Source: Streptomyces sp. WMMB303
Lineage (GTDB): Bacteria > Actinomycetota > Actinomycetes > Streptomycetales > Streptomycetaceae
DNA: 64,000 nt
NCBI RefSeq assembly: GCF_029351045.1
Contig: NZ_JARKIN010000001.1
Coordinates: 6,539,001-6,603,000, forward strand
Direction of reading: 5' to 3'
Each line of letters begins with the position of its first letter. The first letter of the stretch is position 1. The notes beneath the pieces were generated by a model that was given only the letters and a program-made list of their open reading frames with translations, was not told where the DNA came from and made no database searches. The translations under genes and the position numbers were made by a program. Positions 41,801-49,233 of this stretch are shown piece after piece.

Positions 41801-42241
41801 CTGGCAGGTGCGGGCCACCTCCTCGTCGCCGACGAGTTCCTGCTCCCGCAGGGTGAATCCGGATCCGTCGTCGATGCACTGGTGCGGCACGCCGCCCCGG
41901 TCCTCGAAACGGGTGCGCAGCGCCTCGTGGCGGCGCACCAGCTCGGTCAGCGCGCGGCGCAGCGCGGCGCGGTCGAGCCGGCCGTGCAGCCGCATCGCCA
42001 TCGGGACGTTGTAGTGCGAGCTGCTGTCCTCGAGCTGGGCGAGGAACCACAGCCGCTGCTGCGCGAAGGACAGCGGCAGCGGTTCGTCCCCGTGCCGCGG
42101 GAGGCGGGGGATGATGTCCAGCGCGGACAGGTCGACACCCTGTTGGCGCAGCAGCGCGATCACGGCGCGCTGCCGCTTGAAGGGCATGGACTGGATCTTG
42201 CGGATCAGCTCCTGCCCGCTCTCCTCTTGCGGCATGCTCAT
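32900..42241 (-). CDS. NRPS: C-A(Thr)-PCP-C-A(N-MT)-PCP-C, no thioesterase
   Basis: 3113 aa; ATG at 42241 with AGAGAGG upstream, 15 bases after the preceding stop. C1 has HHIVSDG near residue 180. A1 (about 510-1010) reads as code DFWNVGMVHK, an exact threonine code. PCP1 has GGHS. C2 has HHLIEDA near 1305, with Ala replacing the final Gly of HHxxxDG. A2 reads about DAQLAVGIAK, a code I do not recognise, and is split by a methyltransferase (EIGCGTG near 2160) between its A8 and A10 cores, the usual place for N-methyltransferases. PCP2 has GGHS near 2586. A final C domain (about 2650-3080) has RPWGIFDG where HHxxxDG is expected, so both histidines are lost. There is no TE, reductase or A domain after it. 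The protein should therefore add Thr and an N-methylated residue and hand over the chain, or cyclise or release it by an unusual route. Confidence 0.95.
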   Translation of the reverse strand: MSMPQEESGQELIRKIQSMPFKRQRAVIALLRQQGVDLSALDIIPRLPRHGDEPLPLSFAQQRLWFLAQLEDSSSHYNVPMAMRLHGRLDRAALRRALTELVRRHEALRTRFEDRGGVPHQCIDDGSGFTLREQELVGDEEVARTCQQEMLAPFDLARDSLIRALLLRQSETEHVLMVTMHHIVSDGWSVGVFFREVTELYEAVRQGREAALEPLPVQYADFAHWQREWLAGEVQTRQIEYWKKQLDGVDPGLTLPADRPRPAVRDHQGTREFFRTSPELLRKLRGISEQHDATLYMTLLAAYSVVLHRYTQQTDIAVGTVVANRNRAEVEGLIGQFANTLVMRNDLSDDPAFAELLARVRQTALEGYDHQDVPFEAVVDALQAERSLSHSPVFQTVLVLQEEQAEPKLTLGGLEVTSVDVDFSISKFDLTLDLRETPEGLTGAVEYSTALFDRETVRRFVRHFTTLLESLAEAPQTRISRLELLDGTETGRGTDAEAAPGGAVPWADQCLHERFEDVVRQAPDAVAVRCADRTLSYGELNARANRIARFLRTRGVGRETLVALCLPRSEWLVVCALAVLKAGGAYVPLDPSAPAERLGHVLADSAPRVVLVDGGVPAGLDVGRAAVVDVRDRWEWLPDDDLQPVAGAFPANLAYVIYTSGSTGRPKGVLVEHRNVTRLFTATAERFGFGPEDVWTLFHSFAFDFTVWEMWGALLHGGSLVVVPHEVARSPREFYALLCEENVTVLNQTPSAFGQLIAAQGENGAPHRLRTVVFGGEALDTAALRPWFARPVNAATELVNMYGITETTVHVTHRVVTEADTGRGVSPIGGPLPDLAVYVLDAHGNPVPTGAVGEMYVGGAGVARGYLNRPELTADRFLDDPFRPGPGARMYRTGDLGRLLADGSLEYYGRNDDQVKIRGHRIEPGEVSARLDEHPGVRSCAVVAREDQPGNRQLVAYLVPADDRPEAELRTELDQLARRTLPDYMQPGAYVCVPGLPLTTNGKLDRAALPAPGIDAYAQREDTHVAPATSTERTLAAVWAELLGFEPERISANDNFFTLGGHSLLITVLVARLDEAGLRLTVRDTFSAPTLAALAERIDAHTGGAAPDASGEVWTVPPNAVPDGCERLTPELLPLVRLGQEHLDSLADRVPGGAANIADIYPLVPSQEGILFHHLMDPENDPYVMSAAFTARDEAACTAFTDALQTVVDRHDVMRTAVFTEGLPEPVQVVLRSAELPVDRISLAGDAGDAADDSEAAPAAREDAERQIAALLHLPPPLPPHQAPMMRVRVAPEPGSQRRFLLVTFHHLIEDATSLRLIFDELAALMAGRADLLAPAPPYRDFVAHTLHQLRTGDAEDYFRATLGDVTEPTVPFGLSDVHGDGRRTRKPRRSLSADLTARLRAEAGRLGLSPAWLFHAACARVVAASSGRDDVVFGTVMSGRLQGVPGVERMLGNFINTLPLRVRLAGRSVRELVDEVASGLRELIVREQSSLSLAQRCSGLDSDTPLFSAAINFRHFEPARDESPAPSLEEQGIGWLNVMDRTNYPMGMSLDDVGDELSLTVQVEDAVEPETLLTYVETALDGIVAALADDDGNGTRALDLPVLPPAERQRLLAAARGATPEYPRDACLAELFEEQAAGRPDAVAVRHGDLELTYGQLNARANRVAHHLRERGVGPDVLVGLCADRSLELVTGLLGILKAGGAYVPIDPDYPRQRIRALLESSGVETVLGLSRLPDALFEEVGEVVHLDTGERAADRTQVLADLPEHDPSRAGLGLTPDHLAYAVFTSGSTGRPKGVLVEQRGVVRLVRNPAYFAADSDTVVLHHSSISFDAGSQEVLTPLLCGGRLVLHDGDSKDPGQVLDCVERTGVSTMLLSAAFLPAFVQAAAGRTLPLRHLAVVGDTFSARDVRRLYAAHPGLTVIDGYGPTENSIASTYYEIPRDIAEDARIPIGRPVPHTTAYVTDEQLRLVPDGVIGELCLGGAGVARGYLDAPEATAERFVRDPFGDAPDGRLYRTGDLVRRRSDGSLEFRGRVDDQVKIRGFRVEPGEIETVLQAHPAVHSAVVVPQTTGEAHSLSAYVRPAEEWLEAAAQEQTDENLGQWERLFEDQYARSGEESVPDDLNLAGWESSYTGEPVPESEMREWIDGTVAAIRRLRPERLLEIGCGTGLLLFRYAESCREVHGIDISASALEDVRRGAERRGWSHVTLRQGDALSVGGPEAGDEAGGFDVVVLNSVAQYFPSRQYLDEVVARILPLLAEGGRILLGDIRNLDLFSAHVSAIERSRSGAVGTAGALNAQIQRRRRQETELLVSPTYFTRLPERFPAVGAVDIAVKRGVGDNEMLAYRYDVVLTKGAAPPEPDHPWLEAATPAELHALLDAGAPERFGVTGLTNERVAEDVRVCTALARWASSRQVEPLPGGERLSPRARQAVRDLEAVLAHAEDLGYEVAATWSQDRPEGLDLVLARGEAPRARARSPYRATRMANAPQVDRLGSALVRELRDHLAERLPDHLVPGAFVVLEELPVTSQGKVDKRALPAPDEEDVAKEVYVAPRTEAQRTLCRIVGAVLDLDRVGLQDNFFNLGGHSLLATRLNLRVKKETAVDLPLQLILTAASMAEMAAALEEEPAGPASAEPVPARPAAPVAEGEEVPLSTAQQDLWFLRTPGHLGIAHDNVQLALRLRGTLDRAACTGAVRALVERHAILRTSYLRRDGAVAQRVNGADGFTVAEVDIPAESGGAALDAWLRAERARPFAPEDAHPFRAHLLGLAEDEHVLVLTRPWGIFDGWSTGILMRELSAAYRELSRGRAPRFAPLPLQYADFARQQSGTVDAAELDRQRGHWREQLAGLPACLSLRTDYPRPPVKTYQGGTVPFSVPGDLVERLRKLGADHGASLHMTLLAAYAVLLGSRTEDRELAIGTPAGNRPAAELEAVVGYFVNALVMRLDIAPRQSFAELLAGTREVVAAAQDNKDLPFADLVRTLVPRPDPSCSPLFQAMFNLVPALAPVGVDGADGADGGESVAARPAEEGDGVPGLGAELVTVGSGTARFDLSLSLRETASGLEGHLEYSTDLFAGGTAERLAADYAGVLERIVHSPEADLAGLAPALGGGDGEAAC

Positions 42242-42256
42242 CGTCGGCCTCTCTGC

Positions 42257-45200
42257 CTAGCTCTGGGTGTCGGGGACGGCACTGCCGAGGTCCAGGGCGT
42301 CCAGCTCCGCGTCGCTCAGTCCCTGGACGAGGCTGATGCTCTCGCTGAGCGCGGTCAGGTCCAGCGCGGCTTCGGGCCCGGCGTCCGGAAGGCCGCGCTC
42401 CACTTCGGCGGCCAGCGCGGACAGCGTCTCGGCCGCGAAGACCGTCTGCACCCGCAGCTCCACGCCCGTCCGCTGCTTGATCATGTTGATCATGCGGGTC
42501 ACGAGCAGCGAGTTGCCGCCCATGGAGAAGAAGTTGCTGTCCATTCCCAGGTGCCCGGTGTCGGTGCCCAGCAGTTCGGCCCAGACCTCGCAGACCACCT
42601 GTTCGGTCGGAGTGCGCGCGGCCGCGCCCGGCTCGCCGGACCGCTGCGGCAGCTCGGGTTCGGGCAGCGCGGCGGTGTCCAGCTTGCCGTTGCCGGTCAG
42701 CGGCAGCTCGTCCAGCAGCACATACCCGGAGGGCGCCATATAGGACGGCAGCGCGGCCCGCAGCGCGGCGTCCAACTCCTCCTTCAGCGCCCGCTCGTCC
42801 GGCCGGTGCGGCTGCGGAGCCGTTCCCTCGGCCGGGACGACGTATCCGACCAGGCGCCGGTCGTCGCCCTGGCCGCGCACCACCACGCGGGCCTCGGCGA
42901 CCGCCGGGTGCTCGTTGAGGCGGGTGGCGATCTCCCCCAGCTCGATGCGGTACCCGCGGATCTTCACCTGGCCGTCGTTGCGGCCCAGGAACTCCAGCGT
43001 GCCGTCCGGCAGCCGCCGTCCCAGGTCGCCCGTGTGGTACATGCGGGCCCCGGGCGCGTCGCAGAACGGGTCGGACACGAAGCGCTCCGCGCTCAGCTCG
43101 GCGCGGTTGAGGTAGCCGCGGGCCACGATCCCGCCGCCGATGACCAGTTCACCCACCGCGCCGGTCGGCACCGGGTTCCCGTACCGGTCCAGGACGTACA
43201 CGCTCATGCCCGGCAGGGGACGGCCGATGGGCCGGGTCGTCAGCCGGGTGTCCGGCTCGACCACCTCCCGGTAGGTGGAGACCACCGTCGTCTCGGTGGT
43301 GCCCCACATGTTGACCAGCGTGGTCCCCTCGTTGACGGGCCGCCGGAACCACGGCGCCAGCGGCGAGGCATCCAGCTCCTCCCCGCCCAGCAGCACCGTC
43401 CGCACCTGGTGCGCAGCGCCCTCCTCGCCCTGCGCCGCGATGAGCTGACCGAACCCGGTGGGGGTCTGGCCGAGCACGGTCACACCCTCCTCGCACAGCA
43501 GCGTGTAGAAGTCCGCCGGGCTGCGCGCCACGTCCTGGGTGACCACCACGAGCCGGCCGCGGTGCAGCAGCGCGCCCCACATCTCCCAGACCGTGAAGTC
43601 GAACGCGATGGAGTGGAACAGCGTCCACACGTCGCCTTCCCGGTAGCCGAACCACTCCTGAGCCGAGAGGAAGAACCGGGCGACATTCCGGTGCTCGACC
43701 ATCACGCCCTTCGGCAGCCCCGTCGACCCCGAGGTGTAGATCACGTACGCCAGGTCGGACGGGGAGGCGCCCGGCACCGGCTCCGGATCGCTGTCCGGCA
43801 GCTCCGCCCAGCGGTCCGCGTCCCCCGGTACGTCCACCACGGCGGCGGCTCCGGCCTCCAGCCCGTCGGGGAGCGCGCCGTCCACCAGCACCACGCGCGG
43901 GGCGCTGTCCCGCAGCACGTGGCCGAGGCGTTCGGCGGGCGCCGACGGATCCAGCGGCACATAGGCGCCCCCGGCCTTCAGCACCGCCAGCGCGGACACC
44001 ACCAGCCACTCGCTCCGCGGCAGACACAGCGCCACCAGCGACTCGTGTTCCACGCCCTGCTCGCGCAGATAGCGGGCCAGCCGGTTCGCCCGCGCGTTCA
44101 GCTCGCCGTACGTCAACGTCCGGTCCGCACAGCACACCGCGACCGCGTCCGGCACCTGGCGCACCACCTCCTCGAACCAGTCGTGCACATGCCGCTCGGC
44201 GTCGGCGTCGGTGACCCCGGCGGTCACCGGCTCCCAGGCGAACTCGGCCACCTCGCGGTTCCGCATCGCGGGCGGCAGCACGGACAGCTCACGGGCCGGC
44301 CGCTCCGCGCCCTCCTCGTCGGAGAGCGCGTCGACGAGGGAGACCATGGCCGCCTCCAGACAGTCGACGACCACCGCCGCGTCCTGCGCCCGATGGATCT
44401 GCGCGTCGATCTGGAACGCGTCCTCCAGGTCGTTGATCGAGACGGTCAGCGGATAGTTGCTGCGCTCGATCACCTCCGTCGACAGCGGAGTGACGCCCAC
44501 CCGCCCCAGCAGCCGCTCGACCCCGTTGTCGCCCGGCATCTGCCGGTAGTTGAGGATCGCGTTGAACAACGGGACGTCCGCCCCGGGCAGTCCGCTGTGC
44601 GACCGGGCCTCGGACAGCGGGGTCTGCTCGAAGCGCGCCAGGCTGTGCAGCGCCTCGTCCGCCTGCCGCACCAGTTCCCGTACGCTGCGGCCGGACAGTC
44701 CGAACCGCACCGGCAGCGTGTTGATGAAGCTGCCGAGCATGCCCTCCATCCCGGCCGGCCCGTGCAGCCGCCCCCACATGACGGTGCCGAACACCACATC
44801 GTCGTGGTCGGTGCAGGCCGCCGCGGTCAGCGCCCAGCCGACGTGGAAGAGCGTCGCCGGACTCGTCCGCAGCTCCCCCGCGAGGGCGCGGATGCGCCCG
44901 CCCAGCCCGTCCTCCAGCGACCTGCGCACGTCCCGCACCTGCGCGCCGTCACCGTGCACGTCGTGCAGCCCGAACAGCACCGTCGGCTCCGAGACGTCAC
45001 CGAGCAGCTCGGAGAAGAACACTCCGGCCGCGGCCAGGTCCTCGGGGCCGCGCCGGGTGTGCTCGACGAACGCCCGGTAGGGCACCGGATCCGGCAGCGC
45101 GTCGGCCCGCCCCTCCATGTGGGCGCCGATCTCGCCGAACAGCACGCCCAGCGAGGAGGCGTCGTGGATGGTGTGGTGCAGGCTGAGAATCGCGTGCCAC

Positions 45201-48007
45201 ACCCCGGTGCCGGGGTGCCGCCCGCGCCGCAGCCGGATCAGCGGGGCCTGGTCGAGCCGCATACGGGGAGCGTGGCGGACCAGCTCGGCCAGTTGCTCCT
45301 GGGCCGGGCTTCCCGCGTGCAGCTCGATCTCGGAGACGGTGAGGTCCACCTGCCGCAGCACGGCCTGGACCGGCCCGCTCAACCCGTCCGCCAAGAGCAC
45401 GGTGCGCAGCGCGTCGTGCCGCGCCACGACCGCCCGCAGCGCATCGGCGAACCGGTCCAGACAGTCGCGGTCCGCGAAGGAGAACAGCCCAGAGGAGACG
45501 TAGGGGTCGTGCGCGCTCTCCTTGATGTGGTGGAAGAACATGCCCTCCTGCATCGGCGCGAGCGGGTACACGTCCTGGAGGTTCGCCTCCCCGCCCGGCA
45601 CCGCGTCGACCACGGCCGCCAGCTCCTCCTCGGTCAGGGACACCAGGGGGAACGCGGCAGGCGTGAGGCGGGTGGTCTCCGGTGGGGCGGCGGGAGGCGC
45701 GGCGGCGGGGGAGGCCTCAGCGGTGGTCCGGGAGACCTCAACGGAGGCGGGGGCGGTCGGGGAGACGGGGGCGGTCGGGAAGGGTGTGGAGACCGGGGCG
45801 GCCTCCGCGGCCTCGGCGATGGCGGCGAGCGAGCGGGCCCGCAGGATGCCGGGCGGGTCGCAGTGCAGGCCCCGGTCCCGCAGCAGTGCCGCGAACCGGT
45901 GCGCGAGCAGGGAGTGGCCGCCGAGGGCCAGGAAGCTGTCCGCGGGACCGATGTCCTCCGGCCGGAAGCCGAGCAGTTCGGCGCAGGTCTCCAGGACGGC
46001 GGCCTCCTTGTCCGCCGCCGCCTTCTTCCGTTCCGTCCCCGCGGCCCGTTCCGCCGCTTCCGGCTCCCGGAGGGAGGGGGCGGCAGCACCCGGGCCCTCG
46101 GCAGTGGGCTCCGGAACCGCCGGGCCGGGGCCCGTAGTCGGCGCAGCGGACTCCGGGGCGTCCGGGCGGCCCGGATCCGGCGCCGGGGCCGAGATCTTCC
46201 CGGCGTGCGCCGCCCGGCCTGTGCTGCCGAGCCAGTAACGTGCGCGCTCGAAGGCGGTGCCCGGCAGCGGCACCAGCCGTCGGCCGCGAGAGTGCAGCCT
46301 GCGCCAGGGGATGCGCGCTCCGTTCACCCACAGTTCCGCCAGCCGCGCCAGGTCTCCGTCGGCGACCAGCGCGGAGAGGAACGCCTCGCCCGCAGCCCCG
46401 TCGAGCATGGACAGCAGCGGGCCCGCCCCGCCGTCCTCGCTGCTGCCCGTGTACACCGGGGCGGTACCGCGAGCGGTGTCCGGGCTGCCGGAGTCGTCGG
46501 CGGCCGCCAGGTATCCGGCCAAGGCACCGCGCAGCTCCTCGACGCTGCCGGCCACCACGGCGAACCGCTCGGGCATCGCCTCCCGGCCGACCTGGAGGGT
46601 GTACGCCACATCGGCCAGGCCCACCGCGGTACCGCTGCTCCCGAGGAACGCCTCCAGCCGCCGCACCGCGCCACGCAGCCGCGACCGGTCCCGGGCGGAG
46701 ACCACCACCAGCTGCGGTCCCGCCTCTGGCGTGTCCGGCTCCTCCGCCGCGCTCCGCGGCGGCGCCTCGACCACGAGACTGACGTGGCTGCCGCCGGCCG
46801 CGACGGAGTTGATCAGCGCCCGGTGCGCGACGGGACGGCCCTGCACGTCCCGGCGCTCCGCCCACGGGGTCAGCTCCTCGCAGAGGACCAGCGGGCCCCC
46901 GTCCAGCGCGAGATGGGGATTGGGCTCACCCGTCCCGGCGAGCGGCGCCAGTTCCCCGTGCCTCAACTGCAGGGCGACCTTGGTGAGCTGCGCGACCCCC
47001 GAGGCCGCCTCCGGGTGTCCGATGTTCGACTTCACCGAGCCGACCGGCACCGGCTCGGGGACCCCGGCGAAGACCTCCCGCAGCGCGCTCATCTCGACCT
47101 CGTCGGACATCGCGGCGCCGTTCGCCGCCGACTCGACGTACCCGATCGACTCCGGCTCGGCACCGGCCCGCTCCAGCGCCCGGTTCATGACCGTCACCTG
47201 GGCCCGGCGACTGGGCGTCAGGAAGCCGCTGGCGCGGCCGCTGTGCAGCGAGGCGGTGCCCTTGACGACGGCGTGCACGGTGTCGCCGTCGCGCAGCGCG
47301 GCGTCCAGCGGCTTGAGCAGCAGGGCGCCGACCGCTTCCGCGGGCAGATAGCCGTCCCCGTCCCGGAAGCTGCGGCTGCCCGGGTGGCTGCCCAGCAGCC
47401 CCATCTCGGACAGCCCGAGGAACTTGTCCGGATGGGTGGCCAGGTTCGCCCCGCCCGCGATCGCCAAGTCGCTGTCCCCGCGGAGCAGATCGGCGCAGGC
47501 GAGATGGATGGCCATGGTCGAGGAGGTGCACATGCTGTCCACCGCCAGGCTCGGCCCCTCCAGCCCGAAGAAGTGCGAGACCCGGTTGGCGATGAGGTTG
47601 TACGAGGCCGCCGAGGTGAGGGCCGCGCTCACCGGATCCGAGGTGTCCGCCCGGTACAACTGGTAGGCGGCGCCCACATAGACGCCGACCCGCCGCTCGT
47701 AGCGCTCCTCAATGCTCTCCTGGGTGACGCCGCAGCTCTCCAGCAGCTCCCAGACCGCCTCCAGGAACAGTCGCTGCTGCGGATCCATCAGCGCCGCCTC
47801 GCGGGGCGAAATGTCGAACAGCGCCGGATCGAACCTGTCGATCCCGTCGATGAACCCGCCCCAGGCTCCTGCCGGCGGGCCCTCCTCCCACCGGTCGGCG
47901 GGCGGCTCGGTGACGCAGTCCCGCCCGTTCCTCAGGTGTTCCCAGAAGGAGTCCAGGTCCCCCGACCGCGGGTAGCGCCCGGTGATGCCGATGACAGCGA
48001 CGTCCAT
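42257..48007 (-). CDS. Hybrid KS0-PCP-C-A-PCP protein (trans-AT type PKS/NRPS)
   Basis: 1916 aa; ATG at 48007 with AGAGG six to seven bases upstream. The KS (1-430) keeps Cys 160 (DSMCTSST) and the GHPEAASG histidine, but residue 294 is Ala where HGTGT should supply His (ESAANGAA), as in non-elongating KS0 domains of trans-AT synthases. There is no AT; the usual post-KS flanking region ending FERARYW follows. Then come a PCP (GGHS, Ser 699), a C domain near 790-1230 with HHTIHDA, an A domain near 1270-1790 and a PCP (GGNS, Ser 1833). The A-domain code reads about DFWGLGMVVK, close to but not identical with threonine (DFWNVGMVHK); its substrate may be Thr or a related hydroxy or amino acid. 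KS0 probably only transfers a chain made by upstream PKS modules to the NRPS section. TGA of a small ORF ends four bases before this ATG. Confidence 0.95.
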   Translation of the reverse strand: MDVAVIGITGRYPRSGDLDSFWEHLRNGRDCVTEPPADRWEEGPPAGAWGGFIDGIDRFDPALFDISPREAALMDPQQRLFLEAVWELLESCGVTQESIEERYERRVGVYVGAAYQLYRADTSDPVSAALTSAASYNLIANRVSHFFGLEGPSLAVDSMCTSSTMAIHLACADLLRGDSDLAIAGGANLATHPDKFLGLSEMGLLGSHPGSRSFRDGDGYLPAEAVGALLLKPLDAALRDGDTVHAVVKGTASLHSGRASGFLTPSRRAQVTVMNRALERAGAEPESIGYVESAANGAAMSDEVEMSALREVFAGVPEPVPVGSVKSNIGHPEAASGVAQLTKVALQLRHGELAPLAGTGEPNPHLALDGGPLVLCEELTPWAERRDVQGRPVAHRALINSVAAGGSHVSLVVEAPPRSAAEEPDTPEAGPQLVVVSARDRSRLRGAVRRLEAFLGSSGTAVGLADVAYTLQVGREAMPERFAVVAGSVEELRGALAGYLAAADDSGSPDTARGTAPVYTGSSEDGGAGPLLSMLDGAAGEAFLSALVADGDLARLAELWVNGARIPWRRLHSRGRRLVPLPGTAFERARYWLGSTGRAAHAGKISAPAPDPGRPDAPESAAPTTGPGPAVPEPTAEGPGAAAPSLREPEAAERAAGTERKKAAADKEAAVLETCAELLGFRPEDIGPADSFLALGGHSLLAHRFAALLRDRGLHCDPPGILRARSLAAIAEAAEAAPVSTPFPTAPVSPTAPASVEVSRTTAEASPAAAPPAAPPETTRLTPAAFPLVSLTEEELAAVVDAVPGGEANLQDVYPLAPMQEGMFFHHIKESAHDPYVSSGLFSFADRDCLDRFADALRAVVARHDALRTVLLADGLSGPVQAVLRQVDLTVSEIELHAGSPAQEQLAELVRHAPRMRLDQAPLIRLRRGRHPGTGVWHAILSLHHTIHDASSLGVLFGEIGAHMEGRADALPDPVPYRAFVEHTRRGPEDLAAAGVFFSELLGDVSEPTVLFGLHDVHGDGAQVRDVRRSLEDGLGGRIRALAGELRTSPATLFHVGWALTAAACTDHDDVVFGTVMWGRLHGPAGMEGMLGSFINTLPVRFGLSGRSVRELVRQADEALHSLARFEQTPLSEARSHSGLPGADVPLFNAILNYRQMPGDNGVERLLGRVGVTPLSTEVIERSNYPLTVSINDLEDAFQIDAQIHRAQDAAVVVDCLEAAMVSLVDALSDEEGAERPARELSVLPPAMRNREVAEFAWEPVTAGVTDADAERHVHDWFEEVVRQVPDAVAVCCADRTLTYGELNARANRLARYLREQGVEHESLVALCLPRSEWLVVSALAVLKAGGAYVPLDPSAPAERLGHVLRDSAPRVVLVDGALPDGLEAGAAAVVDVPGDADRWAELPDSDPEPVPGASPSDLAYVIYTSGSTGLPKGVMVEHRNVARFFLSAQEWFGYREGDVWTLFHSIAFDFTVWEMWGALLHRGRLVVVTQDVARSPADFYTLLCEEGVTVLGQTPTGFGQLIAAQGEEGAAHQVRTVLLGGEELDASPLAPWFRRPVNEGTTLVNMWGTTETTVVSTYREVVEPDTRLTTRPIGRPLPGMSVYVLDRYGNPVPTGAVGELVIGGGIVARGYLNRAELSAERFVSDPFCDAPGARMYHTGDLGRRLPDGTLEFLGRNDGQVKIRGYRIELGEIATRLNEHPAVAEARVVVRGQGDDRRLVGYVVPAEGTAPQPHRPDERALKEELDAALRAALPSYMAPSGYVLLDELPLTGNGKLDTAALPEPELPQRSGEPGAAARTPTEQVVCEVWAELLGTDTGHLGMDSNFFSMGGNSLLVTRMINMIKQRTGVELRVQTVFAAETLSALAAEVERGLPDAGPEAALDLTALSESISLVQGLSDAELDALDLGSAVPDTQS

Positions 48008-48011
48008 GTAT

Positions 48012-48308
48012 TCACCTCTGCTTTCGGCGCACCGGAGCGCGGCACGCTCCGGCACGGCCGCGGTCCCCGCGGCCCGGACGGATGGTGCCGACTGCGTCTG
48101 CGGATCCGGCCCGCACAGCGGGCGGACGCGCGGGCCACACCGGTAAGGCCCGGCGAAGCTCCGCACGGGCCGTCCGCGGGAGGTGCGGAACGTCCGGCTC
48201 GGGGGTGCCGGGCAGGGCACCGCAGGACACAGCGGGGGCGAGCTTCACGACAGGGGTCCCGGTGAGGGACTCGGAGAGGGTCTCGGTGGACGTCGGCGGG
48301 TCGGCCAT
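48012..48308 (-). CDS. Small ORF coupled to the KS0-NRPS gene (98 aa)
   Basis: Starts MADPPTSTETLSES at an ATG with GGAACGG six bases upstream. Its TGA lies inside the ribosome-binding region of the next gene (AGAGGTGAATACATG), which suggests translational coupling. Third positions are about 90 percent G/C in the first 45 codons and weaker after that, so the second half is less certain. Codon 55 is TTA (48144-48146), a rare codon in Streptomyces that needs the bldA tRNA. The amino-terminus and leader resemble those of the 48-aa ORF before the loading PKS. No domain is recognised. It may be a regulatory leader, a small interacting protein, or a decayed gene whose 5' end is kept. Confidence 0.45.
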   Translation of the reverse strand: MADPPTSTETLSESLTGTPVVKLAPAVSCGALPGTPEPDVPHLPRTARAELRRALPVWPARPPAVRAGSADAVGTIRPGRGDRGRAGACRAPVRRKQR

Positions 48309-48333
48309 CGGTATCCGTTCCAGAACAGCGTCG
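48295..48333 (-). repeat. Conserved 39-bp start-region block, copy B
   Basis: Partner of 29372-29410, with 31 of 39 positions identical and no gaps. It covers the ATG of the 98-aa ORF and 25 bases of leader upstream of it. Confidence 0.75.
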
Positions 48334-48534
48334 AGCCGGCAGTGAAGCCCGGACCGGACCCGTCACGAAGGGGATTCCGGCCAGGAAGAAATACGGATTC
48401 GAAGACAACGGCGCATCGCAGGACGAAACACACGAAGACCGATGGCCCTTTCACGGCACCATGGAATCCCGCGAGGCCGAAGAGCATGATGGAGCTCTGC
48501 GACTGAAAGAAGACAGCAGTTTGCCGCCGAAAAC

Positions 48535-48716
48535 CGGGGGGCATAGCGCCGCACCCGTGAATACCTACATTTTTGTGCCCCCGTTGTGATCGACCGCGAA
48601 TTTCACGGCCGCAGATACACGAGGGGACAGCTCAAACTACCCCGTCACCCCCGTGATCACAGATGACACTATCGGACACTCCCAGCGGAAGGCAATGACC
48701 CGAAAGGATGCGATCC
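48535..48716 (-). promoter_or_regulatory. Promoter-proximal leader block, copy B
   Basis: Patchwise match to 29629-29820. It includes CTATCGGAC, GCGGAAGGCAATGA and TGCGATCC in the same order and a run of G followed by GCACCCGT at the leader end. Unlike copy A it contains an AT-rich stretch (TACATTTTTGTG on the plus strand), so only some parts are under constraint. Confidence 0.6.
48666..48695 (-). promoter_or_regulatory. Predicted promoter of the NRPS-halogenase unit
   Basis: Minus-strand TTGCCT and TAGTGT are separated by 18 bases, with the same flanks as the promoter at 29770-29799. The leader to the ATG at 48308 is about 358 nt. It probably drives the small ORF, both NRPS genes, the halogenase and the HExxH gene. 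Confidence 0.55.
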
Positions 48717-48719
48717 GGT

Positions 48720-49233
48720 CAAGCAGGTAACTGGAGTGTAATATTCTTCCCGAGTACGTCTTGAGCTGCGGCGTTGTCGGGTAAGCGAGCGCCCGCGCCG
48801 GGCGGCCGCACGGCGGGTGGGCCACCCCGCACGCCGTCGCTGCGCGCACACGCGGGCGCCCCGACCGGTCCGGTCGCGCGCCGGGACACGGCTCGATCAC
48901 CGTGCCCACACCTCCGGTTCGACGAGCCGAGCATCCGGCAAGGTCGGCCCACGCCCGCCCCCCCGGCATCAACTCACGCCCTTCGCAGCCCACATCGCCC
49001 CACCGGCACCGCATCACCCCTTGACGGGACCTCATGTCCGTTGCGCCGATGCCCCGTCCACACTCCACCGCACCTCGCTGCGGCGGACCGCATCACGAGG
49101 GCCCCGCACTCCCCGCACCCGACAACCGACCCGCACCCGACTTCCCCGGAGCCGGTGCTTCGTGGCGCATGCACAACCGGCCGTCGCGCGCATTCACCGA
49201 AAGAGAGCGCGCAGGAATTGAGAGCTGCGCGGC
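48720..49233 (-). other. Gene-free stretch upstream of promoter B
   Basis: About 510 bases without a convincing gene. Open frames on both strands are rich in Arg, Pro and Ala, lack consistent third-position bias and have no plausible start or domain. It contains one AT-rich island near 48740-48750. It may be a decayed gene or the upstream regulatory region of the cluster. Confidence 0.5.

Noticed and set aside
48010..48220. N-terminal extension of the KS0-NRPS protein to 48220
   Set aside because: The extension is Arg/Pro/Cys-rich, while the ATG at 48007 has a good ribosome-binding site and starts exactly at the KS domain (MDVAVIG).
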